From contig JAKCPI010001598.1 of the NCBI GenBank assembly GCA_023213315.1, positions 1 through 64,000 of the forward strand: a stretch of DNA of 64,000 bases. The letters are read 5' to 3'. Shown here one piece after another: positions 9,986-21,045 of the stretch. Positions within the stretch are counted from its first letter, which is position 1. Each line of letters begins with the position of its first letter. The notes beneath the pieces are model-generated. The model had not been told where the DNA came from and ran no database searches. It worked only from the letters and a program-made list of their open reading frames with translations. The position numbers were made by a program, and so were the translations under genes. The stretch comes from Euborellia annulipes (lineage: Eukaryota > Arthropoda > Insecta > Dermaptera > Anisolabididae).

Positions 9986-10940
9986 CAGTGCGAGTCAAAA
10001 ATATGAGACCACCTTAAAGTATTAAAATAAATAATGGTAGATTGAAAATTTAACAAAATTCATTATTAAATATATCTAATTGAAAAACTATTTATAAAAA
10101 GCTTAATGAAAAAGTTAGTCAAATTACACAATAAAATTCAATTTTATTTTAAAAGGCGTTTTTTGATTGAGTCAAAAATATAAGACCACCTTATTTTAAG
10201 TCTATTTAAACTAATAAAAAGTGAAATTTAGATACCTGTTCCATTTCAAAAGATAATATAGAATTAATATAGCCCTTAAATTAAAAAAAGTTCTTAATAA
10301 TTTAAATGTAAATTCGGAAACTTCAAAATGCAAAGGGTCTAAATAAACTTGAGTGAATGCGAAAAAGGCATCATCATTGGTTTAGGACTTGGGCAAATAA
10401 AATTGAACGACAAAAGGCATTACAGATTGGAAGACCAAAAACCGTAGTGCACAATTAAATTAGTTTGAGAGAAAATTTCGGCATAAAATCGGGCCTAGGA
10501 CGGCCAAAAGCTTAAAGATCCTGACAAACGGGTGTTTCAAATGGATTTAGACCAAATTCATTCAACAAGATCTCTTTTCTCTCAAACTAATTTAATTGTG
10601 CACTACGATTTTTGGTCTTCCAATCTGTAATGCCTTTTGTCGTTCAATTTTATTTGTCCAAGTCCTAAACCATCGATGATGCCTTTTTCGCATTCATTTA
10701 ATTTTAGACACTTTGCATTTTGAAGTTTCCAAATTTACATTTAAATTATTAAGAAATTTAAGGGCTATATTCATTCTATATTATGTTTTGAAATGGTACC
10801 GGTATTTTTGACTCAATCAAAAAACACGTTTAAAAATAAAATTGAATTTTATTGTGTTATTTTTCATTAAGCCTTTTATAATGCCTTGATAACTAAAAAT
10901 TATTAAAATATATATTAGTAATCTTTATTAAATTATTTGT
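9986..10940. mobile_element. decayed Tc1-like palindrome
   Basis: The left end CAGTGCGAGTCAAAAATATG is a Tc1-type terminal repeat next to TA. From about 10110 to 10540 the sequence is matched in reverse complement by 10560-10880. The left half encodes scraps of a Tc1 transposase: LSECEKGIIIGLGLGQ (first helix-turn-helix) and ALQIGRPKT, the GRPR-like linker between the two DNA-binding helices. Both halves are full of stops and the catalytic domain is absent. Confidence 0.7.
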
Positions 10941-10957
10941 TTTTTCTTTTGTTTTAG

Positions 10958-11107
10958 ATTTTATGATTTGAACCTAAGAACGTTTCGCTTGCTGTAAATG
11001 AAGAGCTCTAACAAACAATCTATCCATTGAAAACATGAAATTATAATTACCTCTAGTTACCTGTAAGACAGAGAACTGCCCTCAGCTTCAGAGAAATTAA
11101 ACAGAAA
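10958..11107 (+). other. exon-like segment, 150 bp
   Basis: Very good acceptor TTTTTTCTTTTGTTTTAG ends at 10957; donor AAA|GTAAGTG follows 11107. All frames contain stops, so it would be noncoding. No relative in the window was recognised. Confidence 0.4.
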
Positions 11108-11156
11108 GTAAGTGCCAAAAAATCATGAATCATGAATATTAAATAATACGTATATA

Positions 11157-12722
11157 CCGGGTGGGCCAATAGTGCGTGGACGGAAGATTGTGGGCTTATT
11201 AACGGACATTTTTAAAATTTGTTGATCGCACATAATGTGGGGCCTTTAGGGCTACAAAGTAAAAATATTTTTGTTCCAATTGCACCTCATATACAGGGTG
11301 GTCCATATCAAAGTTATGTTTTTTCAAATGGAACGCCCTGTATATTATTGCATATTTGGATTTTACGGCCAATTTTAGTATGAGTTTATGTCATGCAATG
11401 TATTCCAAACCAAACCGTTTAGCCGCAAATCGGGCTTTAGTGAAAAAACTGCTGTCTGGAAAAAATTGAATATCTCGCGAACCATAAAACTTAGGGGACT
11501 GTTCTTTTGGGATGTTACTAACCATGAAATGTACTAATGTAGGCTAGATGGGGAACCCGGAATTATTCTTGTGTTGGGAGATATGGCTATGCCAATTTGG
11601 AAAATTTCAATCATGGATAACTTCATTTTTTCAAATGGAACATGCTACTTTTTTATGCCATAAGACGTGAAATTTAATTATCTTTCACTTGATATAAGGT
11701 TGTCTATATCTATCTTTGGTAGTTTTCTTTTTATTCCAAAATATCTGATAACGAAAAAAAAAATTTTTATTATAGACAAAATAATTGAAAAAAATCCAAA
11801 CGCAAGACAAAATTGTAATAAATGGAAAAAATATGCTAAATATTCGAAAATGTCTTTTAATTTCCTTTAAAATCATTTATTTGAACTTCTCGAAAAAGAA
11901 ATTTGGGTTATGTTCAGGTTAGGAGGTGCGCCATCTTGTTGACAAATCATAACACGAATTTGAGCAAGCGGGATTCCTTTGAGGAGTTCAAATAAATGAT
12001 TTTAAGGGAAATTTAAAGACATTTTCGAATATTTAGCATATCTTTTCCATTTATTACAATTTTGTCTTGCGTTTGGATTTTTTTTTCAATTATTTTGTCT
12101 ATAATAAGAATTTTTTTTTTTTTCGTTATCAGATATTTTGGAATAAAAGAAAACTACCAAAGATAGATATAGACAACCTTATATCAAGTGAAAGATAATT
12201 GAATTTCACGTCCTATGGCATAAAAAAAAAAGTAGGATGTTCCATTTGAAAAAATGAAGTTATCCATGATTGAAATTTTCCAAATTGGCATAGCCATATC
12301 TCCCAACACAAGAATAATTCCGGGTTCCCATCTAGCCTACATTAGTACATTTCATGGTTAGTAACATCCCAAAAGAACAGTCCCCTAAGTTTTATGGTTC
12401 GCGAGATATTCAATTTTTTCCAGACAGCAGTTTTTTCACTAAAGCCCGATTTGCGGCTAAACGGTTTGGTTTGGAATACATTGCATGACATAAACTCATA
12501 CTAAAATTGGCCGTAAAATCCAAATATGCAATAATATACAGGGCGTTCCATTTGAAAAAACATAACTTTGATATGGACCACCCTGTATATGAGGTGCAAT
12601 TGGAACAAAAATATTTTTACTTTGTAGCCCTAAAGGCCCCACATTATGTGCGATCAACAAATTTTAAAAATGTCCGTTAATAAGCCCACAATCTTCCGTC
12701 CACGCACTATTGGCCCACCCGG
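11157..12722. mobile_element. 1566-bp near-perfect palindromic TIR element
   Basis: It starts CCGGGTGGGCCAATAGTGCG and ends with the exact complement, flanked by TATATA on both sides. Arms of about 720 bp match almost base for base around a spacer at about 11885-11995. Inside each arm is ACAGGGTGGTCCATATC and GAACGCCCTGTATA, resembling ends of another captured element. No open frame of note. A lone related end (ACCGGGCGGGCAAAAG) is at 48820. Confidence 0.92.
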
Positions 12723-13230
12723 TATATATATATATGTATATATATATGGTAGTGTATGTGTTCTGTTTGGGTTGAATTTGGTTGGGGCTTGTTCTGCCCA
12801 AGTCAAAATGTTATTAGTTATCCCCGAGGCTTGTGTTCGCCTTTGAGTTTTAGGAAATAAGGGTGGATGGTAGAGTTTTGTTTTTACTTTTTTGTGTTAG
12901 TAATTGATTTGATTTTAGTCTGAGGTCTCAACCCGCTTACCCTACGTTCGACATGTTAAATGTTCCCTGGCTGAGGTAGAGATCTTGAACTCAAACGCTA
13001 CATTACTAACACAAAAACTAACACTACATCGTCCCATATATCATTTCCTAAAACTCAACGGCTAACACAAGCCTGGGAGACATCCACTCACACTTTGACT
13101 AGGTGAGTAGACTGATTAAGGCTCCAACTATAGAAAAAGGTTCCAAAAGCAGAGACCAAATGTTGAGTAAATCTCAACAACCAAAACTTAGCACGAAAAA
13201 CCTTGTCTTCATTAGTGGAAACCTTTCAGA
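12723..13230. other. (TA)n tract then unannotated sequence
   Basis: A (TA)n tract covers about 12723-12747. The rest shows no recognised gene or element border. Confidence 0.5.
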
Positions 13231-13236
13231 ACATAT

Positions 13237-13464
13237 GAATCGCTTACTGCAGAAAGGCAACTAGTCCATTTTCAGTTTTTTGATGAAAATTGTTTTAAAT
13301 AAGTCGCCACATTCTTTATCTCATAAAAGGCCACCAAATAGTGAGGCTTCAGTTTCCATAATTCATTATTTAAAATCCTCTAATTATGTTTTTTTAAACA
13401 GTTTTTTGCCTCTCCTAAAAAATTTTAAAATAAGGACATGTTGCCTTTCTTCAGTAAGCGGTTC
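13237..13464. repeat. fold-back repeat, short arms
   Basis: GAATCGCTTACTGCAGAAAG and its near-complement CTTTCTTCAGTAAGCGGTTC bound about 180 bp of AT-rich sequence. Confidence 0.65.
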
Positions 13465-13603
13465 ACATATACCCGAGTATATTTATATATTTATACACAT
13501 TTCCTTTGACAGCGAGTCAATGAAAACGTAACACTTTGTTTCCTCTTAAAAAGACCTCTTCTAACCTCTGTAATTTATTCAACATTTTATATGAAATATC
13601 TTA

Positions 13604-13970
13604 TGCCTAAGGTACACTATCGCCGAGTCATTTGCCGAGGTGCAGAGACCCTAATTGGACAAAGTCCACTCTTGCTCAATGTCAATCGAGACGAAACATT
13701 TGCCAAGAAGGCAGGAAACCACGAGGTGCACTCTCGTCTCTCGACTATGGGTTAATTTTGCTGTCTCTCGTTTCCTTTGACTCGGGTAAAAATCTGACAA
13801 CCAACGGAGCGCCACGAGGCGAGGAAATACTGGCTGAGGGCATCCGAGCCGTTCCAGTACATTCTAGAACCGTTTGGCGAGGCGAGAGCACACATGAGAG
13901 GCGAACTCGAGGCGAGAATTGCTGAACACACTCGGCCTCGCTATGTCTCGGCGAGAGTGTACCTTAGGCA
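13604..13970. mobile_element. PIF/Harbinger-like MITE, TTA duplication
   Basis: Terminal inverted repeats TGCCTAAGGTACACT and AGTGTACCTTAGGCA are flanked by TTA at 13601-13603 and 13971-13973. The interior is GC-rich and contains repeated GAGGCGAG words. The 3-bp T-rich target is typical of PIF/Harbinger. No transposase is encoded. Confidence 0.8.
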
Positions 13971-13974
13971 TTAT

Positions 13975-14640
13975 ACATTTATGATAAGTAAATTTAACAC
14001 AAATCCATATAAATAATTACATTTAATTAAAAGAAAAACAAAAATGTCGACATTTTTTTTATTAACGCATCATTTAAAATAATCTTTCCATTTCAATTTT
14101 TCTCTATCTATTTTATTGGAAATTTTTATAAAAACAAAATTTTTAATTAATATCCAACAAAACATATCGAGATTATGTTGATTTGTCCCTCAAATTGAAA
14201 ATCAACATACTTTTCTTTATTTTATTAAAATGATTTCTATGTGTGTTCAATTTACTTAGAAATATATAAGATATTTCATATTTAAATGTTTCTTAAATTA
14301 AACTATCTTTAAGGTAGATTAGAACATGTCTTATTAAGATGAAACAAAATGTTACGTTTTTTTTGACGCGCAGTATATTTATATATTAATAAATTATTAA
14401 CGAAAATTTTCCTTTTCTTTTTTGATTATTTCAAAAACTGTTCAGTTTTCTAAAAAAAAATCGGGTAAAATGCAATTTTTCTCATTTTTATAATATTAAT
14501 CCTTAATCTAATTTACTTGTGATAGGAAATTTTGGTTAAATAAAATAATTTAAGAATTACTTTATTTTAATACATCTTAGTAATTAAATATTCTCTTACA
14601 GCTCTTTAATTAATATACTAATATAATATTTTTCCTTTGT
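13975..14640. other. unannotated AT-rich stretch
   Basis: Nothing beyond low-complexity AT sequence was recognised here. Confidence 0.5.
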
Positions 14641-14645
14641 TTTAG

Positions 14646-14756
14646 GATCTTTGTATGTCAGCGAGCAGATAGGAGAGACGACTAACATTGTAAGATCATC
14701 TCAAAATGATAAGACATCCAGGGGAATTATTAAATAGCAAATGTCACCCACATATC
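14646..14756 (+). other. exon-like segment, 111 bp
   Basis: Acceptor ATTTTTCCTTTGTTTTAG ends at 14645; donor ATC|GTAAGTAAAT follows 14756. The longest open frame reads about 33 codons then stops before the donor, so coding use is doubtful. Confidence 0.4.
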
Positions 14757-14797
14757 GTAAGTAAATAAATTAAAAAAGAATTAAAAAAATATAAATA

Positions 14798-15190
14798 CAG
14801 TAGAGTCTTGCTAATCCAGCCTAAACGAGAGAGGATTCTGAAAATGCCGGATTACCCGAAATATTAAATATAATGCAAAATTTAATATAAACAACTGACG
14901 GCATTGCAGGGGCTATCATTGCTTTTTATATCCCCCAAGACCTTGCTCCTAGCGCAAATTTCGAGTAAATTTTAAAATAATTAAAATTGTATTTCTGCCG
15001 GATTAGTGTTTGTTCTCAAGAATTCTTTCTCAAATATTATAATAATATTATATGTAACAATATTAAAGGGAGATAAAAGTATAATTATTTTTTATTTATT
15101 TGGAAAAAAATTTTAGAAGTGGCTTTTCAACACGCCGGATTAGCCGGTATGCCGGAATATCGGAAGTCCGGATTAGTCAAGACTCTACTG
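14798..15190. mobile_element. pogo/Tigger-like MITE
   Basis: The ends CAGTAGAGTCTTGCTAATCC and GGATTAGTCAAGACTCTACTG are inverted repeats of the pogo/Tigger style (CAG...TAATCC), preceded by TA on the left. GCCGGATTA words recur inside. No transposase frame. Confidence 0.75.
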
Positions 15191-15244
15191 GATATATAAA
15201 ATAATATTTCATAAAAACTAATTTACATATGTTAATTTGAATTC

Positions 15245-15415
15245 AAGATTTTTTTTTTTTTAATAAAAACACTCACACTTTTTCTCATTCACACTCACAC
15301 ACACACACACATTCACACTGTCTTCTCGGCAACTCAGGCCATATAAGACTTTGAACGATACTAGTATTTAAAATATATATATATTGGGAGTCCAGGCATT
15401 CTTTTTTAAGCCATT
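15245..15415 (-). mobile_element. SINE family 1, 5'-truncated copy
   Basis: On the minus strand it reads from the internal hairpin (AAATGGCTTAA side) through GTTGCCGAGAAGAC, (GT)n and an A-rich tail shown here as a T-run. The tRNA-like head is missing. Confidence 0.75.
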
Positions 15416-15722
15416 TGGTATCCAAATCTAGTACTTTTGGCCAATTTTGTTAAAAGCATATTTCCATGCTCAAGGGAGGTGCCTAACTTAAATATAAAAT
15501 TTCAACCTCGTAGCTCAATTCCTTCATGCTTAAAATTGAACATACACACATAGACAGACAGACTGACCATGTCCCTAAAATCACTTTTTTAGATTCAGGG
15601 GACCTCAAAACGTGTATATCCATCAAAATCTCGACATCGAATTTTTGACATGAAACCAATACTTCCTCTCTATATACATATATGTATATTAACAAATACA
15701 TATAGGTAAGAGAAAGTAAAAA
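15416..15722 (-). mobile_element. family L copy, partial
   Basis: Minus strand: TACTTTCTCTTACC start, then GGTATTGGTTTCATGTC..., AGGTCCCCTGAATC and AGCTACGAGGTTGAAATTTT. It joins the truncated SINE directly. Confidence 0.8.
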
Positions 15723-15848
15723 TAGTGACTTCATAGCAAAAAACTTAAAATTAAAAAAAGCACAAAAACCTTGGATATAATATACATAGTTTAATTAATT
15801 AATAATTAGAGCATTTTTAAATATTTTTCCTTTTTTCTTCTTTTTCAG

Positions 15849-16011
15849 GCTCAAAAGATACAAAGCAGTGGCCGGCAATGAAAATAGAGAGTGAAAAACT
15901 TGGCGATTGGTGGATCATTTGCTAGCGGGATTATATGGAGTTCACCAGGCAAAATATCCCATGCAAAAGGGAGCAGCTTAGCCTCGTTATTTTCTCTATA
16001 CATGTGATTAT
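15849..16011 (+). other. exon-like segment, 163 bp
   Basis: Excellent acceptor CCTTTTTTCTTCTTTTTCAG ends at 15848; donor TAT|GTAAGTG follows 16011. The segment is more GC-balanced than its flanks. All three frames contain stops, so it is a noncoding exon candidate or a decayed coding one. Confidence 0.45.
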
Positions 16012-17010
16012 GTAAGTGTTAAATTTTTAATCTAAAAACTCTCCACTGCTATCGTAATGCAGGCTCATTTTTTGAACGGCTTCGAGGCTCTAATAATAAT
16101 AAATATTCACTTAATTCAGGGTGGGTAATGGGGTCAGGGATTTATTTACTTTTTTTATGAGTACAATTTTCTTAGGTTTTTTGGATCTTGTTCACCCTCT
16201 CCAATCGCTGGATCCAGTCTTGTTTTGTATGTCATTTATTTCCCCTTTTTTGCACATGGGGCTTTCGTAAGTAAATTATATATAGATGATCAATTAAAAA
16301 ATTTTAATTAAATCATAGACTTTTAGCAATCCAAGATTTATAATGCTAGCAATTTTTGAAAATTTTTATAGACTTATTAAAAGATCATTATAATCAAAAT
16401 GATTATTTAGATAATACTTTTCAAGATATAATTTTTAAAATAGATATCAGCTTTTTGGAAGAGAATTTATCAGAATTCAAATTAATTCTTAGTTACCCAT
16501 AGTATTAAATTATATCAAGAATTTGTGTCATTAATAATTTTCCCCATCCTTATTTAAGGTCAAAATATAAATTTAGAAATAGATGGTTATATGTTAGTTA
16601 GATATATAGACCTATAATTAATTATAAATTAATTTACCCTGAGAAAGCCCCATGTGGAAAGGAAAATAGATTTTAGTTAAAAGGTTCTTTCGAATAAAAC
16701 AAATGTTTTATTTTTACTTTCTTAGTGTATAATATAGAAAAAATCTTAAAATAGAAATTATTCTGTAAATTATGATTGTAAAAAATTTGCATATCTAACT
16801 ACTTTATTTATTTTTCTTTTTTGTCTTAAGGCTTAATTTTGTATTATATTTGTCTTTTGTTTTATAATGCTTTTATAAATTTACTAGACTATTATTAAGA
16901 TCGCATGTTCATTTTTTTGTATGATGAAAAAAATTAATATGAAACTCAATTCAATGTAACAACCTTATGTATCAAAGAGAGAAAAATAATAAATTCTATT
17001 GAATTTTTCT
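16012..17010. other. unannotated AT-rich stretch
   Basis: No gene, repeat border or hairpin was recognised. Confidence 0.5.
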
Positions 17011-17017
17011 TTTCTAG

Positions 17018-17062
17018 GTATGTCCAAGCTGGCCAGGAGGAGATCAGCTGAGAATGCAAAAG
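17018..17062 (+). other. short exon-like segment, GC donor
   Basis: Acceptor TTTTTCTTTTCTAG ends at 17017; 45 bp later AAAAG|GCAAGTATC would be a GC-AG type donor. Weak candidate. Confidence 0.2.
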
Positions 17063-17480
17063 GCAAGTATCAGGGACAAACTTTAATCTATGTTTAAAAA
17101 AATATATTATTAGTAGACAATTTATTGATCTCAAGGTTCGTTTCATTTTATAGGAAGAATATTAATTGAAATGATAATTAGTATTATTAACCCAATTTAA
17201 ATATAAAATTTTATTTCAATTATTATTCTTTTATTAATAAAAAACCAACTTTGAGATGATTAATATTATTTAATAAAATTGTCTACTAATAATTATATTC
17301 TACTTTTAATATATAGTAACATAGAAAAAATATTCTTTTGGAATAATTAAAATATGAGTAAATATTAAAATAATAGAAATTATTAATATTCTAGATAAAT
17401 AAGATTTATATACTAGGGATAGGTAATAGAAAATAAATGATAACTTGAATAAATAATAAATCTTTATTAATAATATACAA
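17063..17480. other. unannotated AT-rich stretch
   Basis: Nearly pure A/T sequence; nothing recognised. Confidence 0.5.
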
Positions 17481-17483
17481 ATA

Positions 17484-17906
17484 AAAATCATATACAAGGA
17501 GACAAGACGATGTGATCAGTTTGCTGTCCACCTCCATCCCCGACCACCAACCCATGCGCGCAATTGCTTATATAGCCTCCAGTCCCCACTCTGGCCCCTG
17601 GCGCATGCGCAGAGAGCTCAAGTCGACAGAGGCGACGGCGGCGGCCGCCTGCCCCCTCCATGCCTGCATGCAGGCTTGGAGGAGGCAACGAAGCGGGTTG
17701 CCGGCTCTCTGCGCGCCAGGGGCGCTAAAGAGAATATATTTATTAAATAAATATTTATTTATTAAACAAATATATTAGTCTTTAGCACTTATTCTGGTTT
17801 AAATTCCCTTGGATGAACCAAGGCAATGAGACTTGGATGTTCTTGGTCGAGCTTAAAGCCTTAAGCCCCCCCACCACGACAAGGTGACATCCTCGGGGGG
17901 GGAATT
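17484..17906 (-). mobile_element. CpG-rich LTR-like insert
   Basis: An approximately 420-bp island with CpG-rich core lies between two copies of TTATTAATAATATA-like sequence (about 17468 and 17910; possible target duplication). On the minus strand it has a TATA-box-like GGCTATATAAGCAAT downstream of the GC-rich part and AATAAAG near its end, an LTR-like order. No inverted TG..CA ends were established, so a promoter-bearing retroposed sequence is an alternative. Confidence 0.4.
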
Positions 17907-18103
17907 ATTAATAATATAAACGAAATAAATGACAATTCATTTTATGAATGCTCATTTTTTTATTCCATTTATACTTAACGAATTTGAATTCTTTAAATAA
18001 AATTATTATTTATTTGAATAAAAAAACTATTCTTAATTTTAAAAGATCTGCTTGTGTATTATTATAATTAATGCATGCATTTAATTTTAATAAAAATACT
18101 TAC

Positions 18104-18248
18104 ATGGCATTTTTATTTTTCCTTCAGACATTGAGATTCTGAATCACTGCCACATCTTCGAGCATCAAAATGATTACGAGAACTCCGCGTTTGAATGTGA
18201 TATTCTTGAATGCATCGTGTGATGTCCTGCGCATGCCATCAATCTTGC
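18104..18248 (-). other. exon-like segment P, 145 bp
   Basis: Minus-strand acceptor TTTGTTTGTTTCAG is followed by GCAAGATTGATGGCATGC; donor CAT|GTAAGTATTT. One frame is open for 41 codons before a stop inside the segment. A shorter relative begins at 22548 on the same strand. Confidence 0.4.
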
Positions 18249-18259
18249 CTGAAACAAAC

Positions 18260-18960
18260 AAATCAAATTTTAATTATTTAAACAAGAATTATTATTTACA
18301 CCTATTTTGATTAAAGAATAAATTTTACTATAAATATAAACGAATAATTTTTTATATTTCCTATCAGTCCCTATAAGTATTTTTAAAATTCCTATTTAAT
18401 AATTATAAAAAATTCATTCTCTCACACAGATTTAATGAGTACAAGTTATTAAAAAGTTCAGTAAAGAAAAATAAACAAATTTTAAATAACCACCAGCTTG
18501 AATTCTTTATAAAATTTGAAGAGATGATTTAAAACTCTTATAATTTTGACTTAATAGAGGAATATATGAAAAAGTAAATGAAACCAGAACAAATAGAATT
18601 AATTAGAAGTGCTTTTAACTTTTTACAAAAATAATTAGTATTCCATTTGTTTTATTTAATAAAATTTCACAGCCGAAGATCAAGCTATGCTCTGATTAGT
18701 ATTAAAAATAGTAGGCCTATACTAAAAAATAAATATCACTCTTAAAAATTCGCTTCCCTTAGAAATAGAAATAATCCTGTACAAGGCAATCTATAAAACC
18801 CAACTATGATAGGAATTTCAATGAGATTTTTTTCTTAGTGAACCAGTACCTAATATATTAATTATATTTCCATCTCAATAAGTCAAAATTGTTAATAATA
18901 AAAAAACTTTGAATTAGAGAGAGGGTAAAAATCCCTATTGTAAAAATGCTTTGAATGAAA
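18260..18960. other. unannotated AT-rich stretch
   Basis: No recognised feature. CAGTCCTG|GTGAGTT on the minus strand near 18980 looks like a further donor, but its exon is interrupted by the hairpin at 19002. Confidence 0.4.
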
Positions 18961-19001
18961 TAATTTTATAAACTCACCAGGACTGTAGATTAATATTTAG
19001 A

Positions 19002-19220
19002 CGATGAAAAAAAGATCAATTCAGTCCTCGAGAATTTCGAGAATGAAACATGTATATATTATAGTAAAATAATATATTTATTCTCTCTAGTTGACATATA
19101 CCCAAGAGGTCTGAGATTATTTATATGTCAACTAGAGAGAATAAATATATTATTTTACTATAATATATACATGTTTCATTCTCGAAATTATCGAGGACTG
19201 AATTGACCTTTTTTTCATCG
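19002..19220. repeat. long perfect hairpin, about 90-bp arms
   Basis: CGATGAAAAAAAGATCAATT and its complement bound the unit; inner arms contain TAGTTGACATATA and TATATGTCAACTA. Only a few mismatches, loop about 30 bp. Confidence 0.88.
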
Positions 19221-19336
19221 TTGAAATAATTTTGTCATCTTATTAATAATTAATTCTTTGAATTTGTCTGAGATTTACGGTATATATTAAATATAATTTA
19301 GAAAGAAATAATTGTAAAATTTCAAGAGAGACTCAC

Positions 19337-19441
19337 CAAATAAAGGATTTCTGGAATTAAAACGAAGAACGTTAACTGTGGTGAATCTCTCGGTTTACTG
19401 AAGGCGACACAAAACATAACAGGTTTGAAGCCGCTAAGAAC
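19337..19441 (-). other. exon-like segment, IPEI type
   Basis: Minus-strand acceptor TTTCTTGTTAATTCAG, 105 bp, donor TTG|GTGAGTCTC. One frame is open throughout and ends FVLIPEILYL. It resembles the segments at 33177 and 37529 (shared ATTCCAGAAATCC near the donor). Lengths of the three (105, 128, 130) do not differ by multiples of three. Confidence 0.5.
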
Positions 19442-19506
19442 CTGAATTAACAAGAAACAAACAAGATCAAATAATAATTTCTTTTTAAAGTATCTGAATG
19501 AATAGA

Positions 19507-19706
19507 GGTAAAAATTTTATTGAAGCTTAATTAGTGATGCCGAGAGAATTGTAGACCGAAACTCCTCAACTACGCTAATTTTTCGGCAAGGATATATAGG
19601 AAGGGAAAACAAAAATAAAATTTTTTTATTTTCCCCAAATGAGTTTAATTCCTACATCCTTGCCGAAAATTTAGCGTAGTTGAGGAGTTTCGGTAAAAAT
19701 TTTATT
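19507..19706. mobile_element. fold-back element with 15-bp target duplication
   Basis: GGTAAAAATTTTATT at 19507-19521 and 19692-19706 flanks a 170-bp insert whose arms are ACTCCTCAACTACGCTAA and complement, with GCCGAAAA at the inner edge. It lacks the full hammerhead-like motif. Confidence 0.75.
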
Positions 19707-19909
19707 TTTAATTAAATCATTTCCCCATTTGAAGCAAAGTATGTACCCTAAATTCACGAAAAACACAAAACAAAATAGATTTTAACATGAGTTCACCCTC
19801 TTCATTGTGAGTTTTAAATTAATTCAATTATTTCTAAATTAAATATGAGGACATGGAGGCGGAATGCGATAACGAGAATTGAAATGATAGATATGCAAAT
19901 AATAAATAC

Positions 19910-20102
19910 CTTTCAATTGTATATAAATAGATGAGCTGAGTGCTTGAGAAAAGTAACGTCTTATTCTCAGTAATATCAACGCAATAGGAGAGAAATTAAC
20001 CAGTTGAGATAGACGAGCTCATCAGCCTTCCAAGCTCAACTAGCAACTAAACGGCTTTGCTTCCTTTTCTCAGTTCACAATTTTTAAAAAGTCACTTCCC
20101 AC
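19910..20102 (-). other. exon-like segment Q, 193 bp
   Basis: Minus strand: acceptor TTTTTTATTTTGCAG, start GTGGGAAGTGAC, end CAATTGAAAG before donor GTATTTATTATTTGCATAT. A paralogue with the same borders is at 22229-22390. Stops occur in all frames. The acceptor itself also matches a donor (GCAG|GTGRGAA), so the border could be read either way. Confidence 0.45.
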
Positions 20103-20520
20103 CTGCAAAATAAAAAACTTTAAGTATCATTTTTTTTTTTTTTTTTCAATATTAGGGGAGTGGAGAGAATTTGCCAGAAAAGATAAATTTTACAAAAAAT
20201 AAATAATTGTTTTTTTTTTTAAATGGTACTGATATTTTAATTATAATGGGAGAAATATACCCTCTCTCATCCCCTTCCCCACCCACGAGGTTACACGACT
20301 TCATCATCGGACTGCAATGACCTGTTTACACCTTCCCCTTTATCGTTATCATTTTTCAAATATTATCTGAGGCACGTCCAAACTTTATCAACTTTATATG
20401 AAGCTTGTCAAATTTATTTATTTTTTTTTCAAATATTATTAAAATAAAAATCTCTTGAAATAGAATAAAAGAGGGCCAGGCACTTAAAGAGCTTTGTCGG
20501 ACCTGTAGGCCTATACTAAT
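20103..20520. other. unannotated, low-complexity T tracts
   Basis: Contains T-runs at 20130-20147 and 20210-20220; no gene or element recognised. Confidence 0.5.
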
Positions 20521-20704
20521 ATACAGTGAAGTACAATATTAAGGCCCCCATGCGTTTTCTTCTTGTGATTATTTCATTGTTTTTATTAAAGAAAATGAAA
20601 ATCTTTATTGGAAGTTTTGAACCATGAAAGTTTCCAAAAAAAATATATAATTTTTTTTTTTAAAACAATGAAATAATCATAAGTAGAAAACCCATGGGTG
20701 GGTC
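20521..20704. mobile_element. Tc1/mariner MITE, right end lost
   Basis: Left end TACAGTGAAGTACAATATTA and CATGCGTTTTCTTCTTGTG match the intact copies at 21908 and 47980; the right side ends in ACCCATGGGTGGG without the final CACTGTA. Confidence 0.8.
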
Positions 20705-20762
20705 AAAAGAGACGAAGGGGTTGAAAATTGTAATTATTTTATAATCGTATGGAGGAAGGCCG

Positions 20763-20857
20763 TCTAATTTACAGGAAGGTGAAGAAAATAGACTTTGGCA
20801 TTGGTAATAAATAATTTTGGGCCGAATAAAGTCTATTTTCTTCACCTTCCTGTAATT
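20763..20857. repeat. hairpin repeat
   Basis: AGGAAGGTGAAGAAAATAGA and its complement (perfect over about 25 bp) separated by about 40 bp. Confidence 0.85.
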
Positions 20858-20889
20858 ATTTTGTTTTAACTGTTTTTTCAGTTTCTTAT

Positions 20890-21045
20890 AAGGGATATCT
20901 TAGAAAAATATTCAATTGAACAAAGAACACAAATTGTGAAATGTTATTATCAAAATCAAAAGTAGTTATTATGGAGTCAGAGATTCTCCAAGTGAATCAA
21001 TGATTAGACGGCTGTTTGGTCGATTTGAAGAAGAGTGAACCCTCT
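20890..21045 (+). pseudogene. mariner-like transposase N-terminal fragment
   Basis: Encodes KYSIEQRTQIVKCYYQNQK and, after a stop and shift, HYGVRDSPSESMIRRLFGRF. This is the N-terminal helix-turn-helix (DUF4817-like) of mariner-family transposases common in arthropods. It is an inverted duplicate of the N-terminus at 21440-21598. Confidence 0.65.

Noticed and set aside
11667..11876. Open frames on both strands at 11.67-11.88 kb
   Set aside because: They lie in the arm of the palindrome, recur in the other arm and are AT-rich without any domain.
17488..17778. Open frames on both strands in the CpG-rich insert
   Set aside because: GC-rich sequence lowers stop frequency; no domain or splice support.
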